From the NCBI GenBank assembly GCA_934702355.1, contig CAKUXX010000004.1, forward strand, positions 62,001 through 126,000: a stretch of 64,000 nt of DNA, given 5' to 3'. The notes beneath the pieces are model-generated. The model made no database searches. It saw nothing but the letters and a program-made list of their open reading frames with translations, and was not told the DNA's origin. Positions 58,804 through 64,000 of this stretch are shown here, piece after piece. The number at the start of each line of letters is the position of its first letter. Position 1 is the first letter of the stretch. The translations under genes were made by a program, and so were the position numbers. This DNA comes from an uncultured Methanomassiliicoccales archaeon. Its GTDB lineage: Archaea > Thermoplasmatota > Thermoplasmata > Methanomassiliicoccales > Methanomethylophilaceae.

Positions 58804-59634
58804 ATGCATTGCAAGGACGTCTCCATGCACGACGTGGACATCCCGCTGGACGAGGAATCCATATCTAAGCTGATGGATGGCTGGGTGTCGTATGTCCGCA
58901 CGGAGGACCTGGTCCTGAGGAACGGCAACAGGTATGCCGTGTTGGAGCTCAGGAAGAAGGAGGGAGCGGGGCTGTTCAGGGAGCTGGACGGCTACAGGAT
59001 CGTCTCCCTTCCCGAGGACACGGTGTTCCTCGATATCCCGGACGCGGACGTCCTCAACACGCCCGAGATGGCCGCGGTCCAGGCACGTCATCCCGGCAAG
59101 ACCGTCATTGTCAGAGGGATGTTCTCCCACATCAATTACATAAAGGACCTGGAGCCGGTGAGGCTGATGGTCATCGACAGCGTCCCGCCCAGCCCCTCCA
59201 AGCTCGGTGTACTGGTATCGAGGGCACTGGCATCCGGATTCGTGGACCATCCTATAATCCAGGAGGATGTAATCATCGACATGGCGTCGAAGATCCCGGA
59301 GGTCCGCACATCGGAGGTCATGTTCCCGTGCAGGGTGTCCAACCTGTCCGCGGACATGCCGTATTCATTCCTCGACGACGCCCCGGCCGATCCGGGTGAC
59401 GTCACCCTTATCGGATGCCATCTGTCCAAGAGGATATTCACTTCTCTGTACGGGCGCGACGTGCCCTTCATAAACGTGTGTCCGGCGGATTATGTCGATC
59501 CCGATGTGAAGACCATCGTCAAATGCTGCAAGGTGAAGAACGGTCACGAGATCGAAGGCAACACAGCAAGGGTGCCGTGGGGAGCGACAGTCCCCGAAGT
59601 GGTGGACGCGATCAACGATCTCTTCTCGCATTGA
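58804..59634 (+). CDS. Conserved-looking archaeal protein of unknown function
   Basis: A 276-residue soluble protein that I cannot assign. It begins with a beta-rich part (WVSYVRTEDLVLRNGNRYAVLELR) and contains HPGKTVIVRGMFSHINYIKDLEPVRLMVIDSVPPSPSKL near residue 98, a nucleotide-binding-like middle and a Cys pair KCCKVKNGHE near 242. The PPSPSKL segment and the compact C-terminus look conserved rather than random. A TATA-like CATATAC (58776-58782) lies about 26 bases upstream. Its end overlaps the convergent TPR gene by 23 bases. Confidence 0.75.
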   Translation: MHCKDVSMHDVDIPLDEESISKLMDGWVSYVRTEDLVLRNGNRYAVLELRKKEGAGLFRELDGYRIVSLPEDTVFLDIPDADVLNTPEMAAVQARHPGKTVIVRGMFSHINYIKDLEPVRLMVIDSVPPSPSKLGVLVSRALASGFVDHPIIQEDVIIDMASKIPEVRTSEVMFPCRVSNLSADMPYSFLDDAPADPGDVTLIGCHLSKRIFTSLYGRDVPFINVCPADYVDPDVKTIVKCCKVKNGHEIEGNTARVPWGATVPEVVDAINDLFSH

Positions 59635-60040
59635 AGAGCTCGCGGCCCTTGTTGAAAGCCTTGTATCCTTCCTCGGCCTGACCTGCCTTGCAGAGCAGTT
59701 CCCCGAGCTTGTACCAGGAATCCGCATCGTTCGGATTCGATTCCAGGTGGAGCCTGATGTGTGCGATCGCCTCTTCGAGCTTTCCTTTCGATGCGAGGCT
59801 GGTGCTGTGCGAGCGGCCGTTGGTCTCCTCGTCGCGGACGCGGATCATCTCCTTCCGCGCCTTGTTGAGGAGCACGTCCATGGAACTCTCGGACAGCCAA
59901 GGACATCTGTTCCCGATCATCTCGCGGAAACGGGCCGCCTTCACGGGGTCTATCTCGCACTCGATCCCAACGAAGATGTCACGGGGAACATCGATTGTGT
60001 TGTTCCCGTGAATGACCGTAATGTGGCCTGCCTGTGCCAT
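59612..60040 (-). CDS. TPR-repeat protein
   Basis: A 142-residue protein. The N-terminal half (GHITVIHGNNTIDVPRDIFVGIECEIDPVKAARFREMIGNRCPWL, read in parts) is not recognised; the C-terminal half has two TPR units, EAIAHIRLHLESNPNDADSWYKLGELLCKAG and QAEEGYKAFNKGRELF. The ATG at 60040 follows AGGTGAAC and is two bases after the pyrK stop, so the gene ends the pyrD-pyrK operon. The longer frame upstream only shadows pyrK. It probably mediates a protein contact. Confidence 0.78.
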   Translation of the reverse strand: MAQAGHITVIHGNNTIDVPRDIFVGIECEIDPVKAARFREMIGNRCPWLSESSMDVLLNKARKEMIRVRDEETNGRSHSTSLASKGKLEEAIAHIRLHLESNPNDADSWYKLGELLCKAGQAEEGYKAFNKGRELFNARRDR

Positions 60041-60042
60041 GT

Positions 60043-60807
60043 TCACCTGAAGTTGATGTTGCGTCCGCAGGCATCCCTGTGGCATCTTCCGAATTCGGTG
60101 AGCTTCTCGATCTGGGCTGTGCGGAAGACGGGACCGTCCTTGCAGACCCTGGAGTCGTCCATGACGCAGCATCCGCAGACCCCTGCGCCGCATTTCATGT
60201 ACCTCTCCATGGAGAGCTGGCATTCGATGCCGAGTTCCTGGCATGCTTTGAATGTGAACCAGAGCATGACCTCCGGGCCGCATGCGATGATGCAATCGTA
60301 GTGCTTGGCCGCGACCTTCTCCTTCATCAGCTGCACGGCGTTCCCGTGGAATCCCATGCTGCCGTCGTCGGTGGCGATCCATACGTTCTCCGACGATGCG
60401 CGGGCCCTGTCGGCCATGATGACGTCTCTGGACGAGCGGGCGGCTATGATGGTGTCCGCGCCGGTCTGCGTCACGGCGGGCATGATTGATGCCGTACCGA
60501 CGCCTCCTCCGATGATCAGGACGTTCCTGTCCGAGAGGTCGTATCCGTTCCCGTAGGGTCCGCGGATCCTGAGCCTGTCGCCGGCCTTCAGCTGGTGTAT
60601 GGCCTTCGTCGCATCCCCGATCGCCTTGACAGTGACGCTCTTGGTGTCCCCGTCGATACCGGATATGGACATGGGGATCTCGTCGATCCCGGGCACCCAT
60701 ATCATGATGAACTGGCCAGGTCTGGCCTCGGCCTTCCAATCGAATATGAAAGTCTTGGTGTCGTAGCATTCGTCCACGACCTCTTTGATCACAACGACAT
60801 CACTCAT
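60043..60807 (-). CDS. pyrK: Dihydroorotate dehydrogenase electron-transfer subunit
   Basis: A 254-residue FAD and 2Fe-2S protein that passes electrons from PyrD to NAD. PGQFIMIWVPGIDEIPMSIS near residue 30 is the FAD site, IGGGVGTASIMPA near 103 the NAD site, and the C-terminal cluster uses CGAGVCGCCVMDDSRVC near 215-232. The ATG at 60807 follows GAGGTG at better spacing than the GTG at 60816. It overlaps the pyrD end by eight bases. Confidence 0.93.
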   Translation of the reverse strand: MSDVVVIKEVVDECYDTKTFIFDWKAEARPGQFIMIWVPGIDEIPMSISGIDGDTKSVTVKAIGDATKAIHQLKAGDRLRIRGPYGNGYDLSDRNVLIIGGGVGTASIMPAVTQTGADTIIAARSSRDVIMADRARASSENVWIATDDGSMGFHGNAVQLMKEKVAAKHYDCIIACGPEVMLWFTFKACQELGIECQLSMERYMKCGAGVCGCCVMDDSRVCKDGPVFRTAQIEKLTEFGRCHRDACGRNINFR

Positions 60808-61705
60808 GTGCGACACCTCTCATGGAAGCGATGGATGAGTATCCGTATTCGTCCATGAATGCGGACAGACCCTCGTTCACATCTGTGAACACCTGCGGTC
60901 CCACCGTTCCGACCGCGCTGCCGATCTGGAATGCGGATGCACCGGCCATTATGTACTCGGCGGCATCCCTCCAGGTGGATATCCCTCCGACACCGATGAC
61001 GGGGATGTCCAGCACCGTTGTGAGGTCGTAGACCGCCCTGACCCCCACGGGTTTGACCGCGGCTCCGGACAGGCCTCCGAATTTGTTGCTCAGGAGAGGT
61101 TTCCCGAATTCGGGGACTATGACCATGGCCTTCAGCGTGTTTATGGCGACGACGGCGTCTCCTCCCGCTTCCTGCACGGCCATTCCGATGCTTGGAAGGA
61201 TGTGAGTGTTGGGTGTGAGCTTGGCCCATACGGGGACGGAAACAGCGGATTTGACGGCGGATACTATGTCCTTTACCATGTCGGGGTCGGTCCCGACCTC
61301 CATGCCGTATCCCTTCGCATGGGGGCAGGAGAGGTTGAGTTCGACCGCGACCGCTCCGTAATCCTCCATCTTGCCTGCGAGGGCCGAGAAATCGTCGGGT
61401 CCGGCGCCGTATATCGATCCGATGACAGGTCCTTTGGGGACTGCGACCTCCATCTCCTCGCGGAAAAGTTCGATACCGGGGTTCGGAAGTCCCATCGCGT
61501 TGACGTATCCTCCGGAGACCTCTGTGAAACATGGGTTGGCGTGTCCTGCATGCGGTTCGAGACCCACAGATTTGGTCACGACCGCACCTGCTCCGCATTC
61601 CATCATGCGGACCATCGACGGTCCGGTCTCATCCATGATACCCGATGCGACCATGCCGGGTTTCTCAAGCACGATGCTTCCAATCTCCGTCCTCAGCGAC
61701 GCCAT
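60800..61705 (-). CDS. pyrD: Dihydroorotate dehydrogenase, class 1B catalytic subunit
   Basis: A 301-residue FMN enzyme of pyrimidine synthesis. LEKPGMVASGIMDETG near residue 13, VVTKSVGLEPHAGHANP near 41, LNLSCPHAKGYGMEVG near 121 (catalytic Cys, the class 1B base), VWAKLTPNT near 158 and IGVGGISTWRDAAEYIMAGASAFQIGSA near 240 are present. The ATG at 61705 lies about 23 bases after a TATA box (61724-61732), excluding the upstream start. It forms an operon with pyrK and the TPR gene. Confidence 0.94.
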   Translation of the reverse strand: MASLRTEIGSIVLEKPGMVASGIMDETGPSMVRMMECGAGAVVTKSVGLEPHAGHANPCFTEVSGGYVNAMGLPNPGIELFREEMEVAVPKGPVIGSIYGAGPDDFSALAGKMEDYGAVAVELNLSCPHAKGYGMEVGTDPDMVKDIVSAVKSAVSVPVWAKLTPNTHILPSIGMAVQEAGGDAVVAINTLKAMVIVPEFGKPLLSNKFGGLSGAAVKPVGVRAVYDLTTVLDIPVIGVGGISTWRDAAEYIMAGASAFQIGSAVGTVGPQVFTDVNEGLSAFMDEYGYSSIASMRGVAHE

Positions 61706-61739
61706 GCCATTGTGATGACGGGGCAGATAAATAAGTTGT

Positions 61740-61904
61740 GTGGACGCAGACGGCATAGAACATTATCCTCTGTTCTGCGCTGCGTTCATCGACGAGATGG
61801 TGGATCCCGGGTTCAGAAAGCTCATCGACAGCGGCGGACCTTGGGTGGAGACGGATGATAAGGCGCTGTGGGATCTCATAAGGTTCGAGGGCCCGGTCAA
61901 CTGA
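61740..61904 (+). CDS. Possible small protein of 54 residues
   Basis: A GTG-started frame in the divergent gap between pyrD and the desulfurase gene. The product, beginning VDADGIEHYPLFCAAFIDEMV, has a natural amino acid mix (FCAAFIDEMVDPGFRKLI, then GPWVETDDKALWDLI) and clean codon use, which favours a real gene. No promoter at good spacing or ribosome-binding site is visible, and it could be a remnant of a longer gene. Confidence 0.4.
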   Translation: MDADGIEHYPLFCAAFIDEMVDPGFRKLIDSGGPWVETDDKALWDLIRFEGPVN

Positions 61905-61989
61905 GGCCTTGAACATCCGCCGGAATAATCCGAGCCGGGTCGCATCGCGTCCGATAGTCGCTAAATATGAGTAGGAGGTAGGGAGCGTC

Positions 61990-63195
61990 ATGGATGTGGA
62001 CGTTGTACGCAGGGACTTCCCGACAATCAGGGCGGGCAAAGGCATCTACATGGACAGCGCATGCCAGTCCCTCAGACCCGACAGCGTCATCGAGGCCATC
62101 GTGGATTATTATGAGAACTATCCCGCCTGCGGCGGACGCAGCGTGCATGCGATGGGGACCAAAGTATCGATGGCGATGGATGAGTGCCGCGAGACGCTCG
62201 CATCGTTCTTCGGCACGGACGATCCCGATTGCTACATCTTCACCAAGAACTGCACCGAGGGTCTCAACACCGCGGCATACGGTCTCGGTCTCAGGAAGGG
62301 GGATGTCGTCGTCACAACGGACACGGAGCACAACTCCAACCACATTCCCTGGGTGAACCTCCACGAGAACATGGGTGTCGACAGGAGGATCGTCAGATCC
62401 CGGAACGACGGTTCGTTCGACATAGAGGCTTTCAAAAACGCCATGGACAGGAAGGTCAAGGTCGTGTCCGTGCAGCATTCCAGCAACGTCACGGGATGCA
62501 CGGTCCCCGTCAAGGAAGTGGCCGAGATCGCCCATGATATCGGCGCGACGGTCGTCATCGACGGCGCCCAGGCGGCACCGCACATGCCCGTGGACCTGAA
62601 GGACATCGATGCGGATGTCTATTGTATGTCTATCCACAAGATGCTCGGACCTTCAGGGATGGGTGTGATGTACGGGAAGAGGGAGGTCCTCGAGAGGATG
62701 CACCCCCTCACCCTCGGCGGAGGCACGGTCGGACTTGCGACCTATGATTCCGTCAACCTCGCTCCGATACCGGACAGGTTCGAGGCAGGACTGCATGATT
62801 ACGCAGGGATTGTGGGCACCAAGGCCGCATTGGACTATCTGTCTAAGATCGGGATGGACCAGGTCGCGGCATGGGATCTGAAGCTCATGGAGCGCATCGT
62901 ATCCGGTCTGGAGGATGTCCCCGGACTGCGTGTGGTCGGCCCCACCGAAGCCCGTTCCAGAGGCGGTGTGTTCTCGTTCAACATAGACGGTCTCGGAGCC
63001 CATGACATCGCCATGATGCTCGACAGCATGTCCGGCGTGATGATACGCTCGGGAATGCACTGTGCGCACCCGTTCTACGTTTCCAGAGGGATAGAGGGAA
63101 GCGCCCGCGCATCCACGTACATCTACAACACCCTCGAGGAGATGGACATTTTCACCGACACCGTCCGCAAGATCGCCGAGACCTTCGGGAACTGA
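61990..63195 (+). CDS. Class V aminotransferase / cysteine desulfurase (SufS/Csd type)
   Basis: A 401-residue PLP enzyme that takes sulfur from cysteine. YMDSACQSLRPDSVIEAI near residue 20, TKNCTEGLNTAAYGL near 83, DTEHNSNHIPW near 112, VVIDGAQAAPHMPVD near 184 and the PLP lysine in YCMSIHKMLGPSGMG near 217 are SufS-type motifs. The active-site Cys is in RSGMHCAHPF near 358. AGGAGGTAGGGAG precedes the ATG. It is the likely sulfur source for the SufBC scaffold at 7-8.8 kb. Confidence 0.92.
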   Translation: MDVDVVRRDFPTIRAGKGIYMDSACQSLRPDSVIEAIVDYYENYPACGGRSVHAMGTKVSMAMDECRETLASFFGTDDPDCYIFTKNCTEGLNTAAYGLGLRKGDVVVTTDTEHNSNHIPWVNLHENMGVDRRIVRSRNDGSFDIEAFKNAMDRKVKVVSVQHSSNVTGCTVPVKEVAEIAHDIGATVVIDGAQAAPHMPVDLKDIDADVYCMSIHKMLGPSGMGVMYGKREVLERMHPLTLGGGTVGLATYDSVNLAPIPDRFEAGLHDYAGIVGTKAALDYLSKIGMDQVAAWDLKLMERIVSGLEDVPGLRVVGPTEARSRGGVFSFNIDGLGAHDIAMMLDSMSGVMIRSGMHCAHPFYVSRGIEGSARASTYIYNTLEEMDIFTDTVRKIAETFGN

Positions 63196-63537
63196 TTTCC
63201 TCAGGGTCACCGACGATCCCCACGACAGCGTGAAGCTCCCTTCATAGGATGTGTATGTTCTCAGCGTATCGCTGTCATTCGGAGAGAGCGATACGACATG
63301 GTCCGATACGGTCAGCCTGTACCCTTCCCGCGGAAGCACATCCTCTCCGTCCAATGTGAGCTCGTCCGCCACCGAAGAGGAGAACCTGTCGAGCATCGAG
63401 GCGATCCTTGACACCGCGGCGGAATCCAATTCGGATGTCGTCTCATCTTCGGCATCGTCCATTATCGCCATGCATGCGCAGAGGATGGCCGCACAGCATA
63501 TGCACAGCACCACCCTGGACAATGTGAATTCGATCAT
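62653..63537 (-). CDS. N-terminally anchored small protein, 3' end uncertain
   Basis: The believable part is residues 1 to about 115: one N-terminal membrane helix (FTLSRVVLCICCAAILCACMAIM), an acidic linker, then a beta-rich domain (ADELTLDGEDVLPREGYRLTVSDHVVSLS to SFTLSWGSSVTL). After about residue 115 the frame runs 540 bases antisense through the desulfurase gene and looks like a shadow, so the true stop is probably near 63200 and lost by a base change, or the overlap is genuine. It belongs with the two pilin-like genes upstream. GGGGTGA precedes the ATG. Confidence 0.5.
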   Translation of the reverse strand: MIEFTLSRVVLCICCAAILCACMAIMDDAEDETTSELDSAAVSRIASMLDRFSSSVADELTLDGEDVLPREGYRLTVSDHVVSLSPNDSDTLRTYTSYEGSFTLSWGSSVTLRKSVPEGLGDLADGVGENVHLLEGVVDVRGCAGASLYPSGNVERVRTVHSRAYHHAGHAVEHHGDVMGSETVYVEREHTASGTGFGGADHTQSGDILQTGYDALHELQIPCRDLVHPDLRQIVQCGLGAHNPCVIMQSCLEPVRYRSEVDGIIGRKSDRASAEGEGVHPLEDLPLPVHHTHP

Positions 63538-63964
63538 CGAAGATCATCACCCCGTATGAGCCGCCCTCATCCTTCTGGGCTTGGAGCCGTATCGTCATGT
63601 CCCCTTCCAGTATCTTCTCGCTTCCGAGTATCTGGATCGGTGGGGAATTCAGGAACATCCTGTCGATCTCCGTGCCGTCAGATATGAGGCGGAGGGCGTA
63701 GCGTTCGGCACCGTTTCCGCCTACAGCTATCGAATGACCCGGTCCGAGGGATATGTCCACGGATATCGTGGTCCCTCCGGAGTAGTATGCTTTGCAGATT
63801 CCTTCCTTCAGTCCGAGCGCCTCCTCCCTGATCTCGGTCAGTTCGATACCGTCCTCGGCCCTTTCCACGGAATCGAGGAGGATGGGGGTCATGATGCCGA
63901 TCACCAGGAAGCAGACGGCTAGTTTGATCGGAAGGTCCATGACGCCCGATCGGTCCCCGATCAC
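63443..63964 (-). CDS. Pilin-like or FlaG-like N-terminally anchored protein
   Basis: A 173-residue protein. Residues 8-30 (VMDLPIKLAVCFLVIGIMTPIL) form one membrane helix after a short polar start, followed by a helix (SVERAEDGIELTEIREEALGLKEGI) and a beta-rich domain (ISVDISLGPGHSIAVGG to DMTIRLQAQKDEGGSYGVMIF). This is the layout of archaeal minor pilins. The start GTG overlaps the previous stop (GTGA). Its last 30 residues overlap the next gene by 95 bases, which is unusually long. Confidence 0.6.
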   Translation of the reverse strand: MIGDRSGVMDLPIKLAVCFLVIGIMTPILLDSVERAEDGIELTEIREEALGLKEGICKAYYSGGTTISVDISLGPGHSIAVGGNGAERYALRLISDGTEIDRMFLNSPPIQILGSEKILEGDMTIRLQAQKDEGGSYGVMIFDDRIHIVQGGAVHMLCGHPLRMHGDNGRCRR

Positions 63965-64000
63965 ATTACCACCGCGATCTTGGTGCTGGAGTTCTCTCCG
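63961..64000 (-). CDS. 3' end of an upstream gene cut by the window edge
   Basis: The last 12 codons read GENSSTKIAVVM followed by TGA, which overlaps the GTG start of the next gene. Its continuation lies outside the window. It probably belongs to the same cluster of anchored proteins. Confidence 0.45.
   Translation of the reverse strand, partial: GENSSTKIAVVM

Noticed and set aside
61738..61756. Read-through of an in-frame TAG as pyrrolysine, which methylotrophic methanogens can use
   Set aside because: The TAG arises only in an alternative frame of the short stretch after pyrD. No gene in the window is split by a TAG in a conserved domain.

Overview
This window comes from an archaeon. It carries a two-repeat TATA-binding protein, the archaeosine tRNA-guanine transglycosylase TgtA, the ribosome-recycling ATPase ABCE1/Rli1, a geranylgeranyl-reductase-type flavoprotein for archaeal lipids, two tRNA genes without an encoded CCA, and many genes whose start codon lies about 26 bases downstream of a TATA box, as in leaderless transcripts. 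Other features fit a gut- or sediment-type methanogenic archaeon of the Thermoplasmata, such as the Methanomassiliicoccales: a CobN-type chelatase, corrinoid adenosyltransferase, a minimal SufBC pair, moderately high GC, and several genes that look borrowed from bacteria (PanD, MetA, CysK, cardiolipin synthase, MATE pumps, acyl-CoA ligases). The lineage is an inference, because no 16S rRNA or methanogenesis gene is present here.

Layout. 0-6 kb, minus strand: an ABC-2 exporter with a secreted partner, RNase HI and aspartate decarboxylase, and a FecCD/BtuCD-type uptake system with a membrane-anchored binding protein. 6.2-9.4 kb: tRNA-Asp, a VOC protein and sufCB. 9.5-17 kb, plus strand: tgtA, azlCD, a lipid pair (cardiolipin synthase and prenyl reductase), a zinc-ribbon protein, a nicotinamidase-like hydrolase and an acetyltransferase. 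16.8-19.6 kb: a coiled-coil protein with a divergent prephenate-dehydratase-like protein, a lone nucleotidyltransferase, a small Cys-rich protein and a DUF5685-like protein. 19.9-21.3 kb: a Cys-rich small peptide followed at once by a radical SAM/SPASM enzyme. 21.3-26 kb: metA, cysK, cobO, an acyl-CoA synthetase and its likely XRE-cupin regulator. 26-38.4 kb: MFS, cation-efflux and two MATE transporters, two PHP proteins, ABCE1 and metG.

38.6-43.7 kb is an accessory region. It holds three AAA/DUF4143 (COG1373-type) ATPases, each with its own palindromic DNA sites in the promoter, and an AT-richer orphan gene. A fourth such ATPase lies at 56.4-57.7 kb and is bracketed by two copies of a 34-base palindrome, beside an AlbA_2/Schlafen-type gene. 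43.7-54.5 kb holds a second acyl-CoA ligase with an E2-like acyltransferase, a short UvrA without the UvrB-binding insert, cobN, and a surface protein whose C-terminal anchor is out of frame. 58-64 kb returns to core genes: TBP, tRNA-Cys, a TPR protein, pyrK-pyrD, a cysteine desulfurase, and a cluster of small N-terminally anchored proteins cut by the window end.

The two loci most worth pursuing are the Cys-rich peptide with its radical SAM/SPASM enzyme (a candidate ribosomally made, modified peptide) and the family of four ATPases, each paired with a private palindrome.
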